This document shows, one piece after another, positions 27,601 through 34,876 of a DNA stretch of 64,000 nt. Position numbers and translations under genes: made by a program. Each line of letters starts with the position of its first letter. Position 1 is the stretch's first letter. The DNA is from CAZLYF01 sp964586835 (GTDB taxonomy: Bacteria; Bacillota; Clostridia; Christensenellales; Aristaeellaceae). The stretch is taken from NCBI GenBank assembly GCA_964586835.1, contig CAZPIC010000001.1:69876-133875 (forward strand). Reading direction: 5' to 3'. The notes under the pieces were generated by a model. The model made no database searches. It had not been told where the DNA came from and worked only from the letters and a program-made list of their open reading frames with translations.

Positions 27601-27790
27601 CAGCCCGCGTAAGGACGTGCCCGATATGAGGCTTGCCGTTCGCTGTAGGCGGACCATCGTAGAATGTAAAACGTGGCGCGCCGCTGCGGAAAGCAAAGCT
27701 TTTTTCTACGATCCGGTTTTTTTTCCAAAAGGCGGCGATCTGTTTTTCTCGCCCCGCGAAATCCATATCAGTTGAGACCTTCTCGTACAT
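24659..27790 (-). CDS. ileS: Isoleucine--tRNA ligase, long (eukaryote-like) class
   Basis: Charges tRNA-Ile. The 1043-aa product has the HIGH motif within DGPPTANGKPHIGH (HIGH at 55-58), the KMSKH motif near residue 593, a CP1 editing domain between them, and a long C-terminal anticodon-binding region. Length and motif style are those of the eukaryote-like IleS2 class, which is often less sensitive to mupirocin than the IleS1 class of most Firmicutes. ATG 27790 follows GTGGAGGTAC; the frame is open further upstream into the T-box leader, which cannot be coding. Expression should be controlled by that leader. Confidence 0.96.
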   Translation of the reverse strand: MYEKVSTDMDFAGREKQIAAFWKKNRIVEKSFAFRSGAPRFTFYDGPPTANGKPHIGHVLTRAVKDLIPRYQTMKGKNVLRIAGWDTHGLPVELEVERNLGLNGKEEIERFGIEPFIRACKESVWKYLSEWEEMSERVAFWLDMEHPYVTYHDSYIESVWWSLKQIADKGLLYRGHKVVPYCPRCGTALSTHEVAMGYREVTEDAAFVRFRIRGTDSAESLLAWTTTPWTLPSNVALCVNAEEEYCRLRFRDEVLILAKALIASVFSEDMLREVTILECFPGSRLDGVAYEPLYAFTPTEEKAWYVVNDSYVTLTDGTGVVHIAPAFGEDDARIGLQRGLPFVQLVDTQGHFVEGTPWSGRFVKEADPLILADLKDRGLLFDRQPYTHNYPHCWRCATPLLYYARGTWFIRMTAVKDSLVENNRSVQWHPEHIRDGRMGHFVENVLDWGLSRERYWGTPLPVWTCSKGHVHVIGSRRELEEMSVEPLRLPELHRPYIDSVVLRCPECSDEMRRVSEVIDCWYDSGSMPFAQWHYPFENQESFLETFPADFISEAVDQTRGWFYTLLAIGTLVFGRSPFRHCLVLGHVQDKDGHKMSKHLGNVVDPREALDEQGADAVRWYFYTAGAPWLPSRFSAEAVGEVQRRFLGTLWNTYAFYILYAEIDGFDPNLHPLSQAALTLMDRWILSRLHMLVGQVDEGLSNYRIPESAAAVQAFVDELSNWYVRRSRPRFWGKGMDGDKESAFVTLYTVLDTLCRLIAPFVPFISEAMYQNLVRSVDKSAPESVHLCDFPSSDPLWIDPTLEAQMRSLLDVVQLGRACRNLASIKNRQPCARLFVSGAVLDKPFAELAADELNVREIIVAEDIRAFTDYRLKPQLRTLGPRYGRLLGKVSARLSQMDGAEALDAFDRGEDILFEIDGTRVSLSRENVLVETARKPGFISLEERGVTVALDTALTEELIDEGYARELISKLQTMRRDAGLEVTDRIHITYRSSPRLESVVEKSREMIGRYVLAQALSDESPPSDAYSREWDINGETALLSIRKA

Positions 27791-27803
27791 GAAGTACCTC
27801 CAC

Positions 27804-28012
27804 AAAAAAACCGTCCTCTTGGGACGGAACAATCCGCGGTACCACCCAAATTGACGGGGGGCAACGCCCCCGCCCGCTTGCGTTGCCTTCTACCGGTGGC
27901 TGCCGTGAGGTGTGGCCTCCTGCTCCGGGGTGATCCAATGCGTTCAGCACCGCCGGGATCGCACCCTCCCCGGCTCGCTTCAGGTCCCTCCCGCACCCGT
28001 TCCCGTCATTGC
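27804..28012 (-). promoter_or_regulatory. T-box leader of ileS
   Basis: The diagnostic T-box GGGTGGTACCGCG is at 27835-27847 on the minus strand, followed by an intrinsic terminator (27804-27827: 6-bp CCGTCC/GGACGG stem, then seven T residues), all between promoter and ileS. Uncharged tRNA-Ile binding would favour the antiterminator. Two ATC (isoleucine) triplets could be the specifier, at 27932-27934 and 27957-27959; I cannot decide without folding. Length is about 210 nt. Confidence 0.93.
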
Positions 28013-28018
28013 AGCGGC

Positions 28019-28048
28019 ATTATAACCCGGTCCGGGCTTGGAAGTAAA
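28019..28048 (-). promoter_or_regulatory. Promoter of the ileS T-box transcript
   Basis: On the minus strand TTTACT (28043-28048), 18-bp spacer, perfect TATAAT (28019-28024), immediately upstream of the T-box leader. Confidence 0.7.
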
Positions 28049-28069
28049 GCGCCCGGCGGCTTTCTATCC

Positions 28070-28098
28070 TTGGCAGTCGGTTCGGGTCGATGTATACT
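28070..28098 (+). promoter_or_regulatory. Promoter of hprK-ROK kinase-asnS
   Basis: TTGGCA (28070-28075), 17-bp spacer, TATACT (28093-28098), about 40 bp before the hprK start and divergent from the ileS promoter. Confidence 0.65.
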
Positions 28099-28139
28099 AC
28101 CAGCATGGATCAAGGGCTTTGGGCGGGAAGGGGGTTGGG

Positions 28140-29063
28140 ATGGTTAACGCGCGCGAGTTTGCCAAGGCGCTCAACCTGACCACCCTGTCTCCGTCGTCCC
28201 GGACGGAATGGGCGATCTCCTCGGCGGAGTTTAACAGGCCTGGGCTTGAGTTCGCGGGCTTCTACGATCACTTCGCCTATGGGCGCCCTCAGGTGATTGG
28301 CAAAGGGGAGATGGCTTACCTTGACTCCCTTGGAGACGGCGAGAGAAAAAAGTGCTTTGAGAGGTTTTTCTCCTATGATCTTCCCTGCGTGATCATCTGT
28401 CGGGGCTTTCTGCCGCCGGAGGATCTGCTGGAGTGCGCGGGAAAGCGGGATATAGAGGTACTTCAGACCGAGGTGTCCACGACGAAATTCATTGTGGATG
28501 GGATCCTGTACCTCAACCGTGTTCTCGCGCCCAGCACAACGCTGCATGCAGTCCTGGTAGACGTATACGGGGTGGGGGTCCTCATCACCGGCGAAAGCGG
28601 TGTCGGAAAGAGCGAGGCGGCACTGGAACTGATTAAGCGCGGACACCAGCTGGTTGCAGACGATGTGGTGGATGTTCGCAGGGTCAGCGAAGCGAGGCTG
28701 ATTGGCACAGCCCCGGAGGCTGTGCGCCATTTTATGGAGATCAGAGGCATAGGCATCATCGACATCCGGGCTATGTTTGGGATCGGATCGGTCCTTGTCA
28801 ATATGGGCATCGACATGGAAATCCACCTGGAGCCCTGGAAGGAAAAAAAGGAATACGACCGTCTGGGCCTGGCGGAGGAATTCACGTCCATCCTGGATGT
28901 GAAGATTCCCTACCTCGTCATTCCGGTTAAACCCGGGAGAAACCTGGCCATCATCATCGAGGTGGCTGCTCGAGGCCTGAGCTTGAAGAAGATGGGCTAT
29001 TCTGCAGCCAGGGAACTTGACAGGCGCCTGAATGATCTGATGGATCGGGGCAAGGGGGAATAG
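28140..29063 (+). CDS. hprK: HPr kinase/phosphorylase
   Basis: Bifunctional enzyme that phosphorylates HPr on Ser46 and reverses this, setting carbon catabolite repression in low-GC-type Gram-positives. The 307-aa product has an N-terminal HprK_N domain, Walker A GESGVGKSE at 151-159, and the HprK signature EIRGIGIIDIRAMFG near 201-215. ATG 28140 follows a GGAAGGGGG stretch; an upstream in-frame start at 28038 overlaps the promoter and is rejected. It directly abuts a ROK sugar kinase gene, a sensible sugar-sensing pairing. Confidence 0.96.
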   Translation: MVNAREFAKALNLTTLSPSSRTEWAISSAEFNRPGLEFAGFYDHFAYGRPQVIGKGEMAYLDSLGDGERKKCFERFFSYDLPCVIICRGFLPPEDLLECAGKRDIEVLQTEVSTTKFIVDGILYLNRVLAPSTTLHAVLVDVYGVGVLITGESGVGKSEAALELIKRGHQLVADDVVDVRRVSEARLIGTAPEAVRHFMEIRGIGIIDIRAMFGIGSVLVNMGIDMEIHLEPWKEKKEYDRLGLAEEFTSILDVKIPYLVIPVKPGRNLAIIIEVAARGLSLKKMGYSAARELDRRLNDLMDRGKGE

Positions 29064-30047
29064 ATGAAAAAAGGCGCGCTGTATATCGGGGTCGATGTGG
29101 GAGGGACACACATGGCGGCTGGCCTTGTCGATGGGGAAGGGACCCTGTCGGCGAGGGCGGAGACGCCGACCTTGCCCGGACGCCCTTATGAGGACATCGT
29201 GCGGGACATGGCTGCGTGCGTGATGGAGGCCCTGATGCGGGGCGCTTGCAGGGTGTCGGATATTGTCAGCATTGGCGTAGGGATTCCAGGGGTCGCGGAA
29301 AATGTCAATGGCAGGGTATATTTCTGCCCGAACCTTTCCTGGACGGACGTCCCGCTTCGAAACGAATTGCAAAAGCACATCCCGCTTCCTGTCTTTATAG
29401 ATAACGACGCGACCCTGGCCGGCTATGCCGAGAGTGTTGTGGGCATCAGCCGCCATGCGACCAGCAGCGTTTTTCTGACCTTGGGCACCGGTGTTGGCGC
29501 ATCGATCATCATGGGCGGCAAGCCCTGGACGGGCGCTCATGGCGTGGCGAGCGAAATCGGGCATTTGACGCTGGAGATTGACGGTGTTCCCTGCACCTGT
29601 GGAAAGGACGGATGCATGGAACGATACTGTTCCGCCACAGCGATTGTCCGCATGGCTCGGGAACTCCTGAAAGAACATCCGGGCTGGGAGCTCAGCCTGC
29701 ACGCTTCAGAAGACGCGCAAAACATCACCGCAAGGATGGTGTTTGATCTGGCCAGAGAAGGGGATGAGCTTTCCCTGCGCGTTTTTCGCCGCTATGTGAA
29801 GTACCTTTCCCTTGCGATTAACAGCATCATCTCCTTCATCGACCCGGAGATGGTGGTTCTGGGTGGCGGTGTGAGCAATGCGGGCGCTTTCCTGCTTGAC
29901 GCGGTGCGCGCAGAGCTTCCGCGGTATCTGATGTTCAAGGCGCTCCCCTACGCCAGGATAGAGCTGGCTACGCTTGGTAATGAAGCGGGGATCATTGGTG
30001 CCGCGCTGTTTGGAAAAACGTTCATAGAAGGAGAGCAAACATTATGA
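29064..30047 (+). CDS. ROK-family sugar kinase (probable glucokinase)
   Basis: A 327-aa ROK kinase. The phosphate-1 loop IGVDVGGTHMAAG is near the N-terminus, DNDATLAGYAE contains the catalytic Asp, GTGVGASIIMGG is the phosphate-2 region, and the ROK zinc motif CTCGKDGCMERYCS is near residues 178-191. It starts on the base after the hprK TAG. The closest well-known type is the Firmicute glucokinase (GlkA), but the ROK family also includes fructokinases and ManNAc kinases, so the sugar is not certain. It overlaps asnS by four bases. Confidence 0.88.
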   Translation: MKKGALYIGVDVGGTHMAAGLVDGEGTLSARAETPTLPGRPYEDIVRDMAACVMEALMRGACRVSDIVSIGVGIPGVAENVNGRVYFCPNLSWTDVPLRNELQKHIPLPVFIDNDATLAGYAESVVGISRHATSSVFLTLGTGVGASIIMGGKPWTGAHGVASEIGHLTLEIDGVPCTCGKDGCMERYCSATAIVRMARELLKEHPGWELSLHASEDAQNITARMVFDLAREGDELSLRVFRRYVKYLSLAINSIISFIDPEMVVLGGGVSNAGAFLLDAVRAELPRYLMFKALPYARIELATLGNEAGIIGAALFGKTFIEGEQTL

Positions 30048-31432
30048 AGGTCAGCCTGATTCGCACGTTATATCGGCAGACCCCGCCGGACAGGACGGAA
30101 GTCGAGGTGAGCGGCTGGGTCAGGACGCTGAGGGACAGCAAGGCTTTTGCCTTCATAGAGCTCAACGACGGCAGCTATTTTCGCAATCTGCAGATTGTCT
30201 GCGATGAAACACTGCCCAACTTCAGGGAGGTGGCCCGCATCACGCTGGGAAGCGCAATTGCCGTCAGGGGCACGCTGGTCCTGACCCCGCAGCTCAAGCA
30301 GCCCTTTGAGGTCAGAGCAGCCACCGTGGAGCTGATAGGGTCCTGTGCGCCGGATTTTCCCCTGCAAAAGAAGCGCCATTCATTTGAATATCTGCGTAGC
30401 ATTGCCCATTTGAGACCCCGGACCAATACCTTTTCTGCAGCGTTCAGGATACGATCCGTGGCGGCTCAGGCGGTCCACTCCTTTTTCGCCTCCCGTGGGT
30501 TTGTCTATGTTCATACGCCCATCATTACCACCAGTGACGCCGAGGGGGCTGGTGAAATGTTCCATGTCACGACGCTTGACCTCGACCACCCTCCGCGCGA
30601 TAGCGAGGGGAAGATTGACATGAAGCAGGACTTTTTCAACAGGCCTGCAAGCTTGACCGTGTCCGGACAGCTCAATGCCGAGGCCTTCTGTGTCGCTTTC
30701 CGCAGTGTCTACACCTTTGGTCCCACCTTCCGCGCGGAAAAAAGCCACACGCCCCGGCATGCAGCCGAATTCTGGATGATTGAACCTGAGGTTGCCTTCG
30801 CGGACCTCAAGGACAATATGGATCTCGCGGAAGACTTAACGCGCAGCATTACCGCTGCCGTCATGGATCAGCTGCCCGAAGAGGTCGATTTTCTGAACCG
30901 TTATGTGGACAAGGGGCTTTTAGAACGTCTCAGAAACCTCAAGGAGAGCGACTATCTCAGGATCAGCTACACGGAGGCTGTGGACATCCTCGCACTGTCT
31001 GGGAAAAAATTTGAGTACCCTGTGTCCTGGGGTGTGGAGCTGCAAACGGAGCATGAGCGTTTTCTCACGGAGGAGCATTTCGGGCGGCCTGTCTTTGTTA
31101 CCGATTATCCCAAGGACATCAAGGCCTTCTACATGAGGCTAAACGATGACAAAAAGACAGTGGCCGCCGTTGACCTGCTAATCCCCGGCATCGGAGAGCT
31201 TGTCGGTGGAAGCCAGCGCGAGGAACGGGCGGATGTGCTCGTGGAGCGGATAAGCCAGATGGGCCTGCGTGAGGAGGAGTACAGGTGGTATATCGATCTG
31301 CGCCGCTTTGGAACGGTCCCGCATTCTGGCTTTGGCCTGGGCTTTGAACGCTTGGTGATGTACTTGACAGGGCTTTCCAACATACGCGATGTGCTGCCTT
31401 TCCCGCGCACGCTGGGAAGCGCGGAGTTCTAA
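30044..31432 (+). CDS. asnS: Asparagine--tRNA ligase
   Basis: Class II synthetase that charges tRNA-Asn; 462 aa, the usual length. It has an N-terminal OB-fold (VEVSGWVRTLRDSKAFAFIELNDG), class II motif 1 near HSFFASRGFVYVHTP, motif 2 in TFGPTFRAEKSHTPRH, and motif 3 in GFGLGFERLVMYLTG. It begins with an ATGA overlap with the ROK kinase gene. An intact AsnS implies that Asn-tRNA is made directly, although an additional Gat pathway cannot be excluded from this window. Confidence 0.97.
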   Translation: MKVSLIRTLYRQTPPDRTEVEVSGWVRTLRDSKAFAFIELNDGSYFRNLQIVCDETLPNFREVARITLGSAIAVRGTLVLTPQLKQPFEVRAATVELIGSCAPDFPLQKKRHSFEYLRSIAHLRPRTNTFSAAFRIRSVAAQAVHSFFASRGFVYVHTPIITTSDAEGAGEMFHVTTLDLDHPPRDSEGKIDMKQDFFNRPASLTVSGQLNAEAFCVAFRSVYTFGPTFRAEKSHTPRHAAEFWMIEPEVAFADLKDNMDLAEDLTRSITAAVMDQLPEEVDFLNRYVDKGLLERLRNLKESDYLRISYTEAVDILALSGKKFEYPVSWGVELQTEHERFLTEEHFGRPVFVTDYPKDIKAFYMRLNDDKKTVAAVDLLIPGIGELVGGSQREERADVLVERISQMGLREEEYRWYIDLRRFGTVPHSGFGLGFERLVMYLTGLSNIRDVLPFPRTLGSAEF

Positions 31433-31485
31433 GCAGCGGGCTGAATGCAGAGGCTCGTGCGATGCGCGGGCTTCTTTTTCTGTGT

Positions 31486-32784
31486 CTAACCGCGAGCATT
31501 TCCGGGCGAGGAGCCGCCTGCACCCGGGGTCTTGCGGAGGGATTGCACCAGCAGGACGCAAACCAGGAGGATGAGCGCAGTCAACCAGTAGACCAACCGT
31601 GGGTTTATGGACTGCAGCATCCCTGCGAGGGCGCCCATAAACGCGGTTCCCAGGCTCAGCAGCGCGTTGAGCAGCGAATAGGTGCCCGACCGGTCTGTTC
31701 CTTCGGTAGCCTCCGCCACCAGGGTGTCCAGCAGGGGCTTGAATACGCCAAAACCGATTGAAAAAAGAAAGACACAGGCGACAGCGGCGGCCAGGCTATT
31801 AGCGGGGATCACGGTCAGTAGAAACAGAGAGGCTGACTGCAGACACAAGCCTGCCACCATGACGCGCATCCTGCTGTGCCGTGGGACGGCGGGGTTGATC
31901 CATACGAAGACAGCCAGGAGGAGCCAGGCATAAAGGCCGCCCAGGACGGAAATGGCTGAGTTGTCAAGGCGCAGGACCCTGGTCATGTAGGGGGCGAAGT
32001 ACAGGCTGTTCATGCCGCCGACAATGAGACAGGTGTTAAAAAGGATCGACGCGCTCACGGCCTTCAGGGCGGCGGGGTGGCGGGCCAGGGCTCGCGCGGA
32101 CCGGAACGGGAGGGCTGCTGCCAGGGACTGCCGCAGGGGTTCGCGGCGTTTTTCCGCCATGACCACAAGGCCTGTCTGTGTTTCCGTAAGATGTTTGTGC
32201 CTGAGCACCATCATCGAAAACATGCTGACAGCGGCAAAGGTCAAAAGCAGGTGTTCCGCTGGAACCAGCCCCATAGACCTGACCGCGACACCCGCCAGGG
32301 GCACCAGAATACCGCTGGCGATATTGATCATACCGATGAAATTGTACGCGGAAGCCCTCTGTGATCCGTCTGCATCCTCAATGACCAGAAGGTTGAAAGA
32401 AACCGACGCGACTCTGGACAGATTATTGAGCACAGTTGCCAGAGCGAAAAGAGCGAACCCCTTCGCGAAGATGTAGAGGATCATGGCCAGGGGCCAGGCC
32501 AGGAGGTCAAAGATCAACGTGGTGAGCCTTCTGCCGAGGCGGTCCGTAATGACGCCTGCGAACATTGCGGCAAGCGTCCCCGCAAGGTACCCTAGAGAGA
32601 TGAGGTATCCGATCTGGGCGCTGCTGGCGCCCCGCTCCATCATGTAAAGGCCTAAGTAGAAGTTGTACAATACATAGGGAACACCCCACATTGGCTCAAA
32701 AATGACGCAAATCCTGGTGTTTCCTTTTAAAAGGGCCAGGGAAGTTCTGAGATTGTCAAAACCAGGAATCCGGGGGAACCGCAC
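31486..32784 (-). CDS. Major facilitator superfamily transporter
   Basis: A 432-aa, 12-segment MFS protein. The conserved loop between helices 2 and 3 reads GVITDRLGRRLTT (the GxxxDRxGRR motif). GTG 32784 is chosen because GAGGAG lies seven bases upstream; an upstream TTG at 32799 would overlap that ribosome site. It is a single gene convergent with asnS and divergent from degV, with its own promoter at 32830-32858. The substrate cannot be inferred; drug, sugar and metabolite exporters share this pattern. Confidence 0.82.
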   Translation of the reverse strand: MRFPRIPGFDNLRTSLALLKGNTRICVIFEPMWGVPYVLYNFYLGLYMMERGASSAQIGYLISLGYLAGTLAAMFAGVITDRLGRRLTTLIFDLLAWPLAMILYIFAKGFALFALATVLNNLSRVASVSFNLLVIEDADGSQRASAYNFIGMINIASGILVPLAGVAVRSMGLVPAEHLLLTFAAVSMFSMMVLRHKHLTETQTGLVVMAEKRREPLRQSLAAALPFRSARALARHPAALKAVSASILFNTCLIVGGMNSLYFAPYMTRVLRLDNSAISVLGGLYAWLLLAVFVWINPAVPRHSRMRVMVAGLCLQSASLFLLTVIPANSLAAAVACVFLFSIGFGVFKPLLDTLVAEATEGTDRSGTYSLLNALLSLGTAFMGALAGMLQSINPRLVYWLTALILLVCVLLVQSLRKTPGAGGSSPGNARG

Positions 32785-32829
32785 GACGCTTCTCCTCAAG
32801 GACCGTTTTTAGATGCAAGATGCCCCTGT

Positions 32830-32858
32830 ATCGTAGCATTCGCGTCACGCTGGGGCAA
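32830..32858 (-). promoter_or_regulatory. Promoter of the MFS gene
   Basis: Minus strand TTGCCC (32853-32858), 17-bp spacer, TACGAT (32830-32835). It is back-to-back with the degV promoter. Confidence 0.5.
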
Positions 32859-32869
32859 GGGGCGGGACG

Positions 32870-32898
32870 TTGCATTCGTGGGCGTTTGCCTGTATGAT
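32870..32898 (+). promoter_or_regulatory. Promoter of degV
   Basis: TTGCAT (32870-32875), 17-bp spacer, TATGAT (32893-32898), about 50 bp before the degV start. Confidence 0.55.
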
Positions 32899-32948
32899 GG
32901 GGAAGGACACAGGATACATCGAATTTCGGTCGAAGGGGGCGTCAGACC

Positions 32949-33824
32949 TTGCAGGACTATGTGTTCATGACAGATAGCGATAGCGATCTTCTGTATTCGA
33001 TCGCGGATGAGAAGAACATCCCGGTTGTGAGGATGCCATATACGCTCAACGACGTGGAGTACTTTGACGACAACGGCCGCACCGGGCAGGAGAAACTGCT
33101 TTTCGATGAGATGCGTAAGGGTGCTAAACCCTTCACCTCGCTGTTGCCTACAGCAGCGTACCTGGAGTATTTTGAACCGGTCATCAGGGAAAAGAATCTC
33201 CTGTTTATTGCGTTTTCATCACAGATGTCCGCTACCATTGCCAATGTTTTTGAGGCGAGGGAAGAACTTCTGTCAAAATACCCGGAGCGGAAGTTCATTG
33301 TGGTAGATACGCTGAGCATCTCCGCCCCCATGTCGCTGCTGGTCATCCATGCCTATGGAATGTATGAGGCCGGCGCGTCTATGGAGGAAATCGAGCGCTG
33401 GGTGATCGACAACAGACTTCGAAGCCATGCCTGGCTAACGGTGGATGATCTGGTGTATCTGCGCCGTGGAGGCCGCATTTCGCCAACCAGCGCCATCTTC
33501 GGAACCATGCTTGACATCAAGCCCATTCTCACGCTGGGCAGAAGCGGAAAAATCGAAGCTGAATCCAAAGTGCAGGGGCGGAGAAAGGCTGTGCGCACCC
33601 TGGTGGACCGCGTGGAAGAATACATAGAGCACCCTGAGGACCAGACCGTGCTCGTCATCCATGGCGATGCGCTCAGCGAGGCGGAGGCTCTCCGCGACCT
33701 GCTGGTACAGAGGATTCCGCGGATCCGGGAGCTCAGGATTCAAATGATCGGGCCTGTTATCGGCGCACATGCCGGACCAGGCACGCTTGCGGTATGCTTC
33801 ATGGGCAGGGAGAGGCGGCTTTGA
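32949..33824 (+). CDS. DegV-family fatty-acid-binding protein
   Basis: A 291-aa DegV/FakB-like protein that binds fatty acids, in some species for phosphorylation by FakA. The N-terminus carries the TDSDSDL motif, PFTSLLPT is the lipid-contacting loop, and GPVIGAHAGPGTLAVCF is the conserved C-terminal segment. TTG 32949 gives the full N-terminus and lies after GAAGGGGGCG; ATG 32967 would cut into the first strand. No fakA is visible in the window. It ends 40 bp before the kinase-like gene and may be co-transcribed with it. Confidence 0.9.
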   Translation: MQDYVFMTDSDSDLLYSIADEKNIPVVRMPYTLNDVEYFDDNGRTGQEKLLFDEMRKGAKPFTSLLPTAAYLEYFEPVIREKNLLFIAFSSQMSATIANVFEAREELLSKYPERKFIVVDTLSISAPMSLLVIHAYGMYEAGASMEEIERWVIDNRLRSHAWLTVDDLVYLRRGGRISPTSAIFGTMLDIKPILTLGRSGKIEAESKVQGRRKAVRTLVDRVEEYIEHPEDQTVLVIHGDALSEAEALRDLLVQRIPRIRELRIQMIGPVIGAHAGPGTLAVCFMGRERRL

Positions 33825-33864
33825 CGTCTGGCCCAGACGCCGGGGAGGATGCCGCGGGACAGCT

Positions 33865-34743
33865 GTGTCGCCTGAGGGGATAGGACAACAGAAAACGATC
33901 CTGGTCATAGAGGATCTCTCGCTGATGGGGCGCTGCTCATCGATGACGGCAGTGCCCGTGTTGAGTTGTGCCGGGATTTCCTGCACGCTGATGCCGACAG
34001 CCCTCCTCTCGTCCCATACGGGGGGATTTGACAATGTCTACTTCCGGGACCTGACAGACGAGATGAGAGAGATCCTGAAGCGATGGAGCGCGCTGCAACT
34101 TCGCTTCGATGCCATCTATGTGGGCTATCTGGCAGGCGGCCATCAGGTAGATGTGGTGATGGACGTTTTGGACCGTTTCCTTGAACCGCAGACCCTCCTT
34201 TTTGTGGATCCGGTGATGGGGGACGAAGGAAGGCGTTACGCCTTCCTTTCGGACAGCCTTCAGCAGGGGTTCAGGAAACTCTGCACGGAGGCGCATCTGA
34301 TCTTCCCCAATCCGACGGAGGCCGCCTTCCTGCTAGGGGTTCCGCCGCAGGAAGGACCCATCGCCTCTGCTGACAGCGGCAGGGTCCTCAGGGGCTTGCG
34401 AGGCCTGGGGGCACAGGGCATTGTCCTTACAAGCGTCAGTGACGGCGCTGGAAGGCTGGGCGTCGCAGCCCTTGATGCGATGATGGACGAGGAGGAGTTC
34501 CACCTTAAAAGGGAGCGGCCGGGACGCTATCCCGGTACAGGAGACCTCCTTGCCTCAGCCGTCATTGCGTCGGTGCTGCGGGGATGCTCTCTTTCCAGGG
34601 CCTGCTCCATCGCGGTGGACTTTCTGTCGGAGAGCCTGGACGAGGTGGAAAGGCTCCGGGGCAGCCGGCGCTTTGGCCTCCCCTTTGAATCCAGGCTTCA
34701 ATGGCTTGCTGCGCGGCTGAACGCCTCTTCGGAAGAGGCGTAA
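33865..34743 (+). CDS. Pyridoxal/pyridoxamine kinase-like protein (ribokinase superfamily)
   Basis: A 292-aa PfkB/ribokinase-fold kinase resembling PdxY/PdxK, which phosphorylates vitamin B6 vitamers. It has the N-terminal ILVIEDLSLMGRCS strand-loop, the family's ALLSSHTGGF loop, DPVMGDEGRRYAF, and the catalytic anion-hole motif PGTGDLLASAV near residue 225. The start is uncertain. GTG 33865 gives the family N-terminus; the GGGGAGG site is rather far upstream (16 bases), and the frame is open back to 33769 inside degV. A terminator follows the gene. Confidence 0.82.
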   Translation: MSPEGIGQQKTILVIEDLSLMGRCSSMTAVPVLSCAGISCTLMPTALLSSHTGGFDNVYFRDLTDEMREILKRWSALQLRFDAIYVGYLAGGHQVDVVMDVLDRFLEPQTLLFVDPVMGDEGRRYAFLSDSLQQGFRKLCTEAHLIFPNPTEAAFLLGVPPQEGPIASADSGRVLRGLRGLGAQGIVLTSVSDGAGRLGVAALDAMMDEEEFHLKRERPGRYPGTGDLLASAVIASVLRGCSLSRACSIAVDFLSESLDEVERLRGSRRFGLPFESRLQWLAARLNASSEEA

Positions 34744-34769
34744 GGGCCTCGAGGGAAGCGGGATGACCG

Positions 34770-34792
34770 GCAGGGCGAAAGCCCTGCTTTTT
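34770..34792 (+). terminator. Intrinsic terminator after the pyridoxamine kinase gene
   Basis: A 7-bp perfect stem, GCAGGGC/GCCCTGC (34770-34776/34781-34787), GAAA tetraloop, then five T residues. Confidence 0.9.
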
Positions 34793-34876
34793 ACATGGCC
34801 AGGCTGCGCTTGAGGCAGGAAAACCCGTCTTCCGCGTCGAAGACTATACGGTTACTATCTTTGGTGGAGGACGGGC

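Noticed and set aside
30044..31485. Intrinsic terminator after asnS
   Set aside because: GC-rich blocks and a T run are present near 31470-31490, but the repeats are direct, not inverted; no convincing stem.
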